64,000 nt of DNA, taken from the NCBI RefSeq assembly GCF_002211305.1, contig NZ_LOKW01000023.1:186001-250000 (forward strand), given 5' to 3'. The position numbers and the translations under genes were made by a program. Each line of letters begins with the position of its first letter. Positions within the stretch are counted from its first letter, which is position 1. Positions 27,184 through 36,056 of the stretch are shown here, piece after piece. Below the pieces are notes generated by a model. It was given only the letters and a program-made list of their open reading frames with translations. It did no database searches and was not told the origin of the DNA. The DNA comes from Rhizobium sp. R634. GTDB lineage: Bacteria; Pseudomonadota; Alphaproteobacteria; Rhizobiales; Rhizobiaceae.

Positions 27184-29570
27184 GCCATCGGGACCATTCC
27201 GTCGAGCTGAGGCCCAAACTTGTCGGCAAGCGGGTCAAGCGCACCGAAGATCCACGTCTGCTGACGGGTGTTGGTCAGTATGTCGATGACCTGGCGCCAG
27301 CTGGTATGTTGCATGTCGCATTGCGACGCTCCGACCAGCCATATGCCCGAATCCTGAACATCGATGTCGGCGATGCGTTCTCGGTTCCCGGCGTCGTCGC
27401 GATCTATGACGCGAGCGACCTGGAAGGAGAGATCAAACCGGCCATCCCGACCTCGCGCATGCCTGGTTATTACGCCACCCCCATATGGCCGCTCGCACGC
27501 GGAAAAGTTCGATATGTAGGCGAGCCGGTCGTCGCGATTGTGGCCGAAAGCCGGTACGCGGCGGAAGACGCGCTTGAACACATCACTATCGAGTACGAGC
27601 CACTGCCCTTCGCTATCAGACAGGTCGATGCGGTGAAGGACGATGCCCCCCTCCTGCATGAGGAGGCCGGCACCAACACGATCATTCGCCGCGAGTTCAA
27701 ACGTGGCGACGTCGACGCGGCATTCCAGGATGCAGCGGTCACCGTGAAAGGCAAGTTTCGGATGACGCGGAAGACAGCCGCTGCCATGGAGAACCGGTCC
27801 TATCTCGCCGAATGGGACAGCCGGAAACAATCGCTCACGCTTTACACATCCTCCAATATTCCAGGCGTGATCCGCGATGTGCTTTCGGGCTGCCTCGACC
27901 TCCCAGGAACACGCATGCGCGTAGTTGCCCCCGATGTGGGAGGCAGCTTCGGCGGCAAGGGGTCGCTCTACGGCGAAGAAATTCTTGTTTGCGCGCTGGC
28001 AAGGAAGCTGAAGCGGCCAATCAAGTTCATCAGCGATCGGCTGGAAGATCTTTCCGCGACCAGTCAGGCCTTCGACGAACTGATCGAGGCCGAGCTGGCG
28101 GTAACCAAAGACGGCATGCTGATCGGCCTGCGCGCAGACGTGATCGGCGATGTCGGAGCCTACTCGATCTACCCGTGGACCGCCGCACTTGAGACGGTGC
28201 AGGTCGTCAGCTTCCTGCCCGGGCCTTATCGGATGGAGCATTACCGGGGCCGGATCCAGGGTGTCCTCACACCAAAACCCCCAACCGGTCCTTATCGTGG
28301 TGTTGGCCGCCCTTCCTCGACCTTCGCGATGGAAAGGCTTATCGAGATGGCGAGCCGCAAGCTCGGCATGGACCCGGTCGAGTTCCGCCGCAAGAACCTC
28401 GTTCGGCCCGAAGAATTCCCCTATCGCACTGCTTCCGGCATTATCTGGGACAAGTCAGCCTTCCATGAATGCCTCCAAGGAGCGTGCGATCATGTGGATT
28501 ACCCCGCTCTCAAGCGCGAAAGAGACAAAGCCAGAAAGGAGGGCCGATGGATCGGAATCGGTCTGGCGAGCTATGCCGAGTTGACCGGCATTGGCTCGCG
28601 TATCTCGGTGGCGCCGGGGATGCCGATCAACACCGGAACGGAAACCTCGAAGATCGAAATCGACGCCACCGGCGCGATTACCGCGGCATTCGGGATCTCC
28701 TCGCACGGTCAGGGGCTCGAGACGACACTGGCGCAAGTCATTGTTGACGAGCTCGGCTGCAAGCTCGAGGATATCGAGATCAAGCATGGAGATAGTTCGC
28801 TGGTTCCCATGTCCAGTGGGACCTATGCCAGCCGTTCGGCGGTTCTGGGCGGCGGCGCAGCCACGCTTGCAGCTCGCAATGTGAAAGCTAAGGTCTTGCG
28901 CGCTGCCGCCTACCTGATGGAGCAAAGTGCCGAGGATCTCGACATACATGATGGCATTGTTACCAGCAGAAACTCGAACCTGACCACGACACTTAAGGAA
29001 ATCGCTTCTGCGGTCTATACGCAGATGGGGCGCATTCCAAGAGACCAGCGTGAGGATCTTACGGCTTCTGAAACCTACGATCCCTATCTCGGAACCGCCT
29101 GCTCCTCGACGCATCTTGCGATGGTCGAGGTCGATCCTGAAACCTACAGCGTGAAAATCCTGCGTTATGTCGTGGCGGAGGATTGCGGCAGGATCATCAA
29201 TCCGATGATCGTGGACGGGCAGATCCACGGCGCAGTGGCCCAAGGTATCGGTGCTGCGTTGCTTGAGGAAATCGTCCATGACGACCAGGGACAGGCAGTT
29301 GCCGCAAGCTTTGCCGACTATCTCGTCCCGGTCGCCAGTAGCGTTCCCGATATCGGTATCGTCCATATCGAAGCAGATCTGCCGAATAATATCGGCGGCT
29401 TTCGCGGCATGGGCGAAGGTGGCACGATCGGCGCGCCGGCGGCGATCGCAAACGCCGTCTCGGACGCGCTTTCTCACCTCGGCGTGTCCGTGGACACGCT
29501 GCCAGTTACTCCAGAGCGCATTTTCCAGATGCTTCGCCACACCAGACTGTCCCCCGATGCGCCGGATTGA
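27180..29570 (+). CDS. Molybdenum hydroxylase molybdopterin-binding large subunit (CoxL-like, form II type)
   Basis: A 796-residue large subunit of the xanthine dehydrogenase family. It opens with VGKRVKRTEDPRLLTGVGQY and has the Mo-binding DVGGSFGGKG. The active-site loop is GPYRGVGRPS, and the catalytic Glu is in FRGMGEGGTIGAP near the C-terminus. True aerobic CO dehydrogenases have a Cys-containing AYRCSFR loop, absent here, so this enzyme hydroxylates an organic carbon (N-heterocycle, aldehyde or aromatic acid) rather than CO. ATG 27180 overlaps the lactonase stop; an upstream in-frame codon is ignored. Confidence 0.9.
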   Translation: MSHRDHSVELRPKLVGKRVKRTEDPRLLTGVGQYVDDLAPAGMLHVALRRSDQPYARILNIDVGDAFSVPGVVAIYDASDLEGEIKPAIPTSRMPGYYATPIWPLARGKVRYVGEPVVAIVAESRYAAEDALEHITIEYEPLPFAIRQVDAVKDDAPLLHEEAGTNTIIRREFKRGDVDAAFQDAAVTVKGKFRMTRKTAAAMENRSYLAEWDSRKQSLTLYTSSNIPGVIRDVLSGCLDLPGTRMRVVAPDVGGSFGGKGSLYGEEILVCALARKLKRPIKFISDRLEDLSATSQAFDELIEAELAVTKDGMLIGLRADVIGDVGAYSIYPWTAALETVQVVSFLPGPYRMEHYRGRIQGVLTPKPPTGPYRGVGRPSSTFAMERLIEMASRKLGMDPVEFRRKNLVRPEEFPYRTASGIIWDKSAFHECLQGACDHVDYPALKRERDKARKEGRWIGIGLASYAELTGIGSRISVAPGMPINTGTETSKIEIDATGAITAAFGISSHGQGLETTLAQVIVDELGCKLEDIEIKHGDSSLVPMSSGTYASRSAVLGGGAATLAARNVKAKVLRAAAYLMEQSAEDLDIHDGIVTSRNSNLTTTLKEIASAVYTQMGRIPRDQREDLTASETYDPYLGTACSSTHLAMVEVDPETYSVKILRYVVAEDCGRIINPMIVDGQIHGAVAQGIGAALLEEIVHDDQGQAVAASFADYLVPVASSVPDIGIVHIEADLPNNIGGFRGMGEGGTIGAPAAIANAVSDALSHLGVSVDTLPVTPERIFQMLRHTRLSPDAPD

Positions 29571-29607
29571 CACTTTCGCGTTTTTGCCTTGTGGGATAAA
29601 AGACCCT

Positions 29608-30594
29608 TCAAAGGTCGAAAGGGTACCTCAGGACATAGTCGGTGTCCTTGGAGGAGATGGGTTTCTTGCACTCGGAGCAGACCACGATGGCGGAAAAATC
29701 CTGTCCGCAGGCCTTATGCCGAAGCCGCATTGGTGGCTTGCCGTCTGCGAGCCACCTGTCTCCCCAAGCCATCATGACGAGCATGGGCCTGTACAGATCG
29801 AGACCCATTTCCGTAAAGCGATACTCGAAGCGTTCGCCCGCATTATAGGGAACTTTACGCAATACCCCTGCCTGTACGAGCCGGGCGAGACGGTCCGCAA
29901 GAATGTTGGTGGCAATTCCGAGATTCTCCCGCATTTCCTCGAAGCGGCGAACACCGAACCAGCCTTCTCTCAGAATGAGGAAGCTCCAACGATCGCCGAT
30001 GATCGCCAGCGTCCGCGCGACGGAGCACGGCCGCACTCTTTCCAAAAGTGTCGAATCTGAGCTTCTGCGAGATGTTGGGCGCGTCTCGACCGGAGCATAT
30101 CCCGCGCCCGGTCCGTCGCGCGGCGCAACTTCTTTAGCCGTAAAAGGTTCGAGACACTCGCAGCAGACAGTAATCGGATGGCATTCACACCCACAACTTT
30201 TATGAATCAGCTGTAGCGGGGCTTCGTTGCCCCCCGTCAACCACTTGTCGCCGAACTCCATGAGCGAAAGCATCGTCGGAAAAAGATCTTTACCTCGGAG
30301 CGTCAGAAAATACTGTTGCCCCGGCTCGTTGGGCCGCTTTCCGGTGCTGAGGATCTCATTTGCCACAAGGCTCGAGAGTCGGGATGAAAGCGTTTGCCGT
30401 GGAATTCCCAGACGCTGCTGAAATTTGTCAAACCGGCGCACGCCGAAATAAGCTTCTCGAAGTATCAGGAAGTTCCAGGTCTCGAATACAATCTCCATCG
30501 TTCGCCGAACTGATGACTGTCGCTGCATCAGCAAGGGTTTTTCAACATCGGGCGGGGAGGCAATATTCATGGGCATCTTTATAATCTTGTTCAT
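29608..30594 (-). CDS. Tandem HxlR-type transcriptional regulator with two Cys-rich tails
   Basis: About 328 residues made of two HxlR winged helices in one chain. Repeat 1 (about 30-135) includes WNFLILREAYFGVRRFDKFQ; repeat 2 (about 195-300) includes WSFLILREGWFGVRRFEEM. Each is followed by a matching Cys-rich segment (HKSCGCECHPITVCCECLEPF in two parts; HKACGQDFSAIVVCSECKKPI) that looks like a zinc ribbon. Typical HxlR proteins are about 110-150 residues and dimerise, so this is an internally duplicated pseudo-dimer. It is divergent from mocA and best placed to control the three-site regulon. GTG 30612 is an alternative start. Confidence 0.85.
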   Translation of the reverse strand: MNKIIKMPMNIASPPDVEKPLLMQRQSSVRRTMEIVFETWNFLILREAYFGVRRFDKFQQRLGIPRQTLSSRLSSLVANEILSTGKRPNEPGQQYFLTLRGKDLFPTMLSLMEFGDKWLTGGNEAPLQLIHKSCGCECHPITVCCECLEPFTAKEVAPRDGPGAGYAPVETRPTSRRSSDSTLLERVRPCSVARTLAIIGDRWSFLILREGWFGVRRFEEMRENLGIATNILADRLARLVQAGVLRKVPYNAGERFEYRFTEMGLDLYRPMLVMMAWGDRWLADGKPPMRLRHKACGQDFSAIVVCSECKKPISSKDTDYVLRYPFDL

Positions 30595-30656
30595 CGGATA
30601 GCGACTGACCACGAGCGCGAATGAGTTGACTGTTCACACCATACATATAGGGTATC

Positions 30657-30673
30657 AGGTCTAATAATGAAAG
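30657..30673 (+). promoter_or_regulatory. Shared 17-bp regulon motif, site 3
   Basis: AGGTCTAATAATGAAAG, matching sites 1 and 2 at 15 of 17 positions. It lies between the divergent HxlR regulator and the mocA-like gene, 109 bases before the latter's start. Location next to the regulator fits autoregulation. Confidence 0.5.
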
Positions 30674-30782
30674 CTTTCTGCGTCATAAGGAGGTTGCATG
30701 TTCAATCGGAAACGGACCCATTGCTAGTCTCAAGTGATATAGTTGGGGGCGAGGTAAATGCGCCGTGACCCTAGGAGGCAAT

Positions 30783-31406
30783 ATGGAAAGGATTGCTGAC
30801 CCTTCAGAGGTGGCTGTTGTACTGCTCGCCGCAGGACAGGCACGTCGCTATGGGGCCGCCACAGACAGCAAGCTCCTGGCATTGTTCGATGGTATTCCAC
30901 TTGTCAGGCGAAGTGCCGTGCGCGCCTGTGAAAGCAGGGCTCGTTCCGTTACCGCGGTCGTCGGTTTTCGAGCTCCGGAGTTGATTTCAGCTCTCTCCGG
31001 CCTTCCAATCAGCATTGCGCACAACCCCGATTTCGCCAGCGGGATGTCGAGTTCTTTGATAACCGGGATCATGACGCCCCAAGTTCGATCGGCGCAGGGA
31101 ACACTGGTCATGCTGGCCGACATGCCGTCGGTTTCAACGGCTGATTTAAACTCGCTTATTGAGGCTTTCGTTGCTCATGGTGGTCGATCAATTATCGGAG
31201 CGACCTGCGGGAACATTCGCGGTAATCCCGTGATCTTTCCCAGATCCCTCCTGGGCGAGGTCGCGAGGCTTAAGGGCGATCTGGGCGCAAGAAATATTAT
31301 CCGAGCTTCCGATGTGCCCGTCGTCGATTTCGATATCGGCACTTCAGCGTTGCACGATGTCGACACGGTGGAAGCATTGATCGCAGCTGGCGGTATAATA
31401 TCTTGA
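30783..31406 (+). CDS. mocA: MobA/MocA-like molybdenum cofactor nucleotidyltransferase
   Basis: A 207-residue NTP transferase with the nucleotide loop VVLLAAGQARRYGA near residues 11-24, HNPDFASGMSSSL and the metal-binding MLADMPSVS. MocA-type enzymes attach CMP to molybdopterin to make the MCD cofactor used by CoxL/Xdh-type bacterial hydroxylases. That fits the nearby hydroxylase and XdhC. The ATG at 30783 has CTAGGAGGCAAT upstream. It ends the catabolic block. Confidence 0.85.
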   Translation: MERIADPSEVAVVLLAAGQARRYGAATDSKLLALFDGIPLVRRSAVRACESRARSVTAVVGFRAPELISALSGLPISIAHNPDFASGMSSSLITGIMTPQVRSAQGTLVMLADMPSVSTADLNSLIEAFVAHGGRSIIGATCGNIRGNPVIFPRSLLGEVARLKGDLGARNIIRASDVPVVDFDIGTSALHDVDTVEALIAAGGIIS

Positions 31407-31653
31407 TCTTCAGAGTAAGCGAACTATTGCTCGTCGTCGCCCCTGAGTGGCAGCCTGAGGCCATTCAGCCGCCCGAGCTTACGGAAGGCGCCAGATCCGC
31501 CAGCCTTTTGTGAGGTTTCTTTCGATCATATCCTGCATTCTAGAGCGGATCGTTCTCCGCGGCCTTTGCGCCCTTCAATTTCGATTAAGGTATTACGTAT
31601 AAGGTTATACCTCAATTGCAGTGCAAAAGGTTTGCTCAGGCGGAGGGGAAATA

Positions 31654-33564
31654 ATGTGGAGGATACGGAAATTTGGCGTGGCGATACGTTTGTCTATCGC
31701 ATTCGGGTTGCTGTTGTGCGCAACGGGAGTTCTCTCTCTTTCGTCAATCAGCCAGGTCGACGAGATCAATGGTAAGCTCAGCCTCATAAATGGCAGTAAC
31801 AGCCAAAAATACCGGAATGGCATCGAAATGCTGGGATCGGTCCGCGATCGAGCAGTGGCATTGCGCGACATCGTTTTGACCGACTCGAATACGGATCAAG
31901 CGACGACAATCGTGATGATGAAAAAGCTGCAGGCCTCCTATGCTTCCAACTTCGCGGAGTTGCAAAAGGCCGTTAGTTCTGATGTCGCCAGCACTGCCGC
32001 TGAGCGTCGGCTCGCCGAGGGTCTGACGGCTTTTCAGAATGAAGCGGAGCCGCTCATTGCCGAACTCACCAAGCTTACGCTCGAGGGAAAAAAAGACGAG
32101 GCAAAGCCCCTGCTCTTAAATGAACTTCGACCCAAGTTGACGGCATGGATTGGTGCTCTGAATAAGTTGATCGATTATGAGCAAGCGTTAAACCAAGGCG
32201 TGGGGGGCAAAGTCAAAGCGGCTTCTGATGAATTTAAATCTCTGACCCTCACTGCGCTCGGCATAGCTGCCTTGTTCGGAGTAACCGCCGCATCGCTGAC
32301 TACCCGCTCAATCATCGCACCCCTGGCGAAGCTACAGCAGTCAGTCCGTCAAATGATAGCCGGCGACATGGAGATTGACCGAAGGCTCGAGCGACGGAAG
32401 GATGAAATCGGTCAGCTCGCGAGACAGATATCCGACCTTAAGACCCATCTGTCAGAAACGGCTGAGCGCGACGCGATTGCCGAACATAATCGACAGGATG
32501 CCGAGCGGCAGCGTTTGGAGCACGAAGCGGAAGAGCGCCAGCGGACTGCCGAACAGACCAGTTCTGCCGTCGAACAAGTTGCCGATGCTTTGAAACAATT
32601 GTCGAAGGGTAACCTGCACGTTGAGCTCAATCGGCCTTTCACGGGGGCTCTTGAGCCGCTCAGATTGGACTTCAATTCAGCGATCAGCCAGCTTCGCGAT
32701 GCGATGTCCGAAGTGAACGATAATGCGCAGGCGATTGCTGCGGGGGCCGAAGAAATCCGTACGTCCTCGAACGAACTCGCGATGAGAACGGAGCAGCAAG
32801 CTATAGTCGTCGAGGAAACGGCGTCTGTCCTCGCAGACATGACAAGGCAGGTGGTGGACGCAAGCCATAAAGCACACGAAGCAGGGATCCTCGTCGGCGC
32901 GACGAAGGAGAATGCCGAGAGGTCCGGCACCATAATGCGCGAGGCTGTTGAGGCTATGACGAACATTCGGTCCTCTTCGGTTGAAATAGGCAATATCATC
33001 GGCGTCATCGATGAAATCGCGTCTCAGACAAACCTCTTGGCCTTGAACGCGGGCATTGAGGCGGCTCGCGCTGGGGAGACCGGCCGTGGGTTCGCGGTAG
33101 TAGCGCAGGAGGTCAGAGACCTGGCGCAAAGGGCTGCGGCAGCTGCGAAGGAAATCAAGTCCTTGGTCGAAATATCCAACGTGCACATAAATGATGGGGT
33201 CCAGCGCGTACACCAGGCCGGCAACGCTTTGGGCGAAATCGTCGTCCAGGTGCAGAGTGTTAATCAAAACGTCGATGCCATTGCGCAAGTTTCCCGCGTT
33301 CAGGCGGACGGGCTCAAGGACATCAATTCCTCAGTAGGAAAAATTGAATCAGCGACACAACAAAACGCAGCGATGGTGGAAGAATCGACCGCTGCCGTTA
33401 ACAGTCTCGCCAAGGAGGCAGCCTCGCTTTTCGAGATGTTATCCAGGTTCCAGATGGACGCCGGGCCGGCAGATACCAAAGGCGTGGAGGAGCCAGTCTT
33501 CTCTGTGGCCACTGCATCACCGGCGTGGGTCCCGCAACGAGAGATTTCCAAGCTTTCGGCGTGA
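31654..33564 (+). CDS. Methyl-accepting chemotaxis protein
   Basis: A 636-residue chemoreceptor. The N-terminal membrane segment is LSIAFGLLLCATGVLSL, followed by a four-helix-bundle-type periplasmic domain (about 30-185) and a second segment near 192-212. A HAMP linker, a second HAMP-like repeat and a long signalling domain follow. The hairpin tip is close to IGVIDEIASQTNLLALNAGIEAARAGE, split here as IGVIDEIASQTNLLALNAG and IEAARAGE. The ATG at 31654 follows CGGAGGGGAAATA. No CheR/CheB pentapeptide ending such as NWETF is present. It lies upstream of a TRAP importer in the same direction, which hints at sensing the same ligand. Confidence 0.92.
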   Translation: MWRIRKFGVAIRLSIAFGLLLCATGVLSLSSISQVDEINGKLSLINGSNSQKYRNGIEMLGSVRDRAVALRDIVLTDSNTDQATTIVMMKKLQASYASNFAELQKAVSSDVASTAAERRLAEGLTAFQNEAEPLIAELTKLTLEGKKDEAKPLLLNELRPKLTAWIGALNKLIDYEQALNQGVGGKVKAASDEFKSLTLTALGIAALFGVTAASLTTRSIIAPLAKLQQSVRQMIAGDMEIDRRLERRKDEIGQLARQISDLKTHLSETAERDAIAEHNRQDAERQRLEHEAEERQRTAEQTSSAVEQVADALKQLSKGNLHVELNRPFTGALEPLRLDFNSAISQLRDAMSEVNDNAQAIAAGAEEIRTSSNELAMRTEQQAIVVEETASVLADMTRQVVDASHKAHEAGILVGATKENAERSGTIMREAVEAMTNIRSSSVEIGNIIGVIDEIASQTNLLALNAGIEAARAGETGRGFAVVAQEVRDLAQRAAAAAKEIKSLVEISNVHINDGVQRVHQAGNALGEIVVQVQSVNQNVDAIAQVSRVQADGLKDINSSVGKIESATQQNAAMVEESTAAVNSLAKEAASLFEMLSRFQMDAGPADTKGVEEPVFSVATASPAWVPQREISKLSA

Positions 33565-34134
33565 GCCGCTGCCGAGCATCCCTCAGATCGACTGGATCCG
33601 GCCCTGGGGCGGATACATGGAGAAGCGGCGGCGGTATCCATCGGCAAGCGGATTTAATGACGGCGCGAGGTCGGGAAACAGGTTCGGCCTCGCGATAGGG
33701 TCATTAAACGGGACCTTGTCGGCACCAGGCATTCCCCCTGACGTAAAGGCGGGTTGTACCACCTACCGGGAAAATATTAGGCGATCGGTCGAAGTCTACT
33801 CTCTACCCACAGACATTCAATCCCGAGCAGTGCCGACGTGCTCGAGATGGCCGGTTGAGGCTGCGCCGTGGGGCCGTCAGTCAGGTCTGAACCTCAGCCG
33901 GTAAAAAAGAACTTGCTATGTTGGGTATGACATCATACCTTATACCTACGCGCAGAGGAGCACAGTGCGCGGAATTCGTGGGAACGCACTTTAGAGAACA
34001 CTCCGGAACCTTGACCGGCTTTCCCGGCAGGAGCAGTGCGCCCGCGCGAGCGTGGGAGGACAGGTTTTGAGAAATACCCGACAGCGTTGCACCCGCACGC
34101 AAACGATCAGGCCTTACCGAGTGGGGAGGCCACT
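33565..34134. other. 570-base intergenic region with possible gene remnant and operator
   Basis: No complete gene is visible. The minus strand from about 33761 down to 33583 is open for 59 codons and ends with a protein-like C-terminus (NPLADGYRRRFSMYPPQGR); I could not identify its family. A palindrome for a GntR-type regulator lies at 33924-33939, before the TRAP operon. Confidence 0.4.
33924..33939. promoter_or_regulatory. Palindromic candidate operator before the TRAP operon
   Basis: GGTATGACATCATACC: two perfect 7-base arms around CA. GGTATnnnnATACC-like palindromes are common GntR/FCD operators. It is 195 bases before the TRAP permease start, and a further TTATACC follows immediately. 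No regulator gene is adjacent. Confidence 0.5.
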
Positions 34135-36006
34135 ATGACTATTCACGGAGTCATCGAAGATGTTGCAAGGACCTCGAGCCTGGCAGCAATGGCACGCAAG
34201 ATTGAACATGCCTTGGTAAGGTGCCTGGAGATACCGGTAGCACTTCTGGTGCTTTGCGAAATTCTTCTGCTGTTTTCGGCCGTCGTCGCTCGGTACGTAT
34301 TCCACATCCCGCTGGTTTGGTCGGACGAACTGGCGTCAATCTTGTTCCTCTGGCTTGCTATGCTTGGCTCGGCCGTCGCTTTTCAGCGGCAGGAACACAT
34401 GCGCATGACGGCGGTGGTCACCGCATTGAAGGGCGATACACGCCGCTTCGTTGAACTGGTTTCAGTCGCCGCGGCACTTGCCTTTCTCGTACTGATCCTG
34501 CCCGCATCTCTGGAATATGCCACCGAAGAGTCCTACGTCTGGACGCCCGCGATGAATATTCAGAACTCATGGCGCGCCTCGGCGTTGCCGACGAGCTTCG
34601 CTTTGATGCTTGTTTTCGCGGTGTTGCGGCTTCTGCAGAGCTCGAATCTCCGTCTCGCGCTCGGTGCGATTGCTGCCGTGGCAGCGGTCTTCTGCTTGTT
34701 TTGGGCGCTGAAGCCGGTCTTCGTTGGTCTCGGAAACCTCAATCTTCTCGTCTTCTTCGTCGGCGGCGTTGCGGCGTGTGTTTTTGGCGGCGTGCCGATC
34801 GCCTTTTCATTCGCGATCGCTACATTCGGCTACCTTATATTGACCACCAGAACGCCGCCTCTGATCATTGTCGGCAGGATCGACGAAGGTGTCAGCCATC
34901 TGATCCTTCTTGCGATCCCTCTGTTTGTGTTTCTCGGCCAACTTATCCAGATGACGGGTATGGCGCGGGCGATGGTTGCGTTCCTCGCTAGCCTTCTTGG
35001 CCATGTGCGCGGCGGGCTTCACTACGTGCTGGTGGCTGCGATGTATCTTGTATCTGGGATATCCGGATCGAAGGCCGCCGACATGGCCGCCGTCGCGCCC
35101 GTGTTGTTTCCGGAGATGAAGGAGCGCGGCGCAGACGAAGGCGATCTTGTTGCACTTCTCTCGGCGACGGGCGCCCAGACTGAGACAATCCCGCCTAGCA
35201 TCGTCTTGATTACAGTGGGATCCGCAACCGGGGTATCGATCGCCGCGCTGTTCACCGGCGGCCTTCTCCCCGGCCTTATTCTTGCGGTAACCCTTTGCTT
35301 CTTGGTCCGCTGGCGCTGCCGCAACGATGACCCGAGCCACGTCAAGAGGGCAAGTCGAAGGCAGATCGGCAAGCTGCTTCTCGCTGCACTGCCTGCCCTT
35401 GCACTTCCGTTCGTTATCCGCTCAGCCGTAATCGAAGGTGTCGCCACGGCGACAGAAGTTTCGACGATCGGCATTGCTTACTCGGTTGTCGCGGGTCTGG
35501 TGTTCTATCGCCAGTTTGACTGGCGCCGGCTCAAGCCGATGCTTGTCGAGACGGCGAGCCTGTCCGGGTCTATCCTTCTGATTATCGGCGCGGCCACAGC
35601 GATGGCTTGGGGCCTGACGCAATCGGGCTTCTCGACGGCCCTGGCTCAAAATCTCTCAACGCTTCCGGGCGGTGCGGTCACCTTCATGATCGTCTCGATC
35701 ATCATATTCATCATCCTCGGCAGTGTGCTCGAGGGGATACCCGCAATCGTGCTGTTCGCACCGCTGCTGTTCCCGGTTGCTCAGCAGTTGGGCATCCATC
35801 AGGTGCACTACGCCATGGTTGTCGTGTTGGCGATGGGTATCGGCCTCTTCGCCCCACCCTTCGGTGTCGGCTACTACGCTGCCTGTGCAATCAGCCGGGT
35901 CAGCCCCGACGCCGGCATGAAACCGATCGTCGGCTACATCGTCGCCATGGCCATAGGCCTTGCTGTGGTAGCCGCGGTTCCGTGGCTCTCGATTGGCTTC
36001 CTGTAG
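34135..36006 (+). CDS. Fused TRAP transporter permease (DctQ-DctM)
   Basis: A 623-residue fusion of the small and large TRAP membrane subunits. Residues 1-165 are DctQ-like (VFHIPLVWSDELASILFLW; QEHMRMTAVV). From about 210 the rest is DctM-like, with many helices and the family motifs HLILLAIPLFVFLGQLIQMTG and TGAQTETIPPSIVLI. It uses the sodium gradient to import carboxylates, sugar acids or similar solutes handed over by the binding protein downstream. The ATG at 34135 follows GTGGGGAGGCCACT; the longer upstream frame is ignored. Confidence 0.9.
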   Translation: MTIHGVIEDVARTSSLAAMARKIEHALVRCLEIPVALLVLCEILLLFSAVVARYVFHIPLVWSDELASILFLWLAMLGSAVAFQRQEHMRMTAVVTALKGDTRRFVELVSVAAALAFLVLILPASLEYATEESYVWTPAMNIQNSWRASALPTSFALMLVFAVLRLLQSSNLRLALGAIAAVAAVFCLFWALKPVFVGLGNLNLLVFFVGGVAACVFGGVPIAFSFAIATFGYLILTTRTPPLIIVGRIDEGVSHLILLAIPLFVFLGQLIQMTGMARAMVAFLASLLGHVRGGLHYVLVAAMYLVSGISGSKAADMAAVAPVLFPEMKERGADEGDLVALLSATGAQTETIPPSIVLITVGSATGVSIAALFTGGLLPGLILAVTLCFLVRWRCRNDDPSHVKRASRRQIGKLLLAALPALALPFVIRSAVIEGVATATEVSTIGIAYSVVAGLVFYRQFDWRRLKPMLVETASLSGSILLIIGAATAMAWGLTQSGFSTALAQNLSTLPGGAVTFMIVSIIIFIILGSVLEGIPAIVLFAPLLFPVAQQLGIHQVHYAMVVVLAMGIGLFAPPFGVGYYAACAISRVSPDAGMKPIVGYIVAMAIGLAVVAAVPWLSIGFL

Positions 36007-36056
36007 TCCGACCTCGACCAACCAAAATCCACAGAGCTTATTTGGAGGAGAACGAA

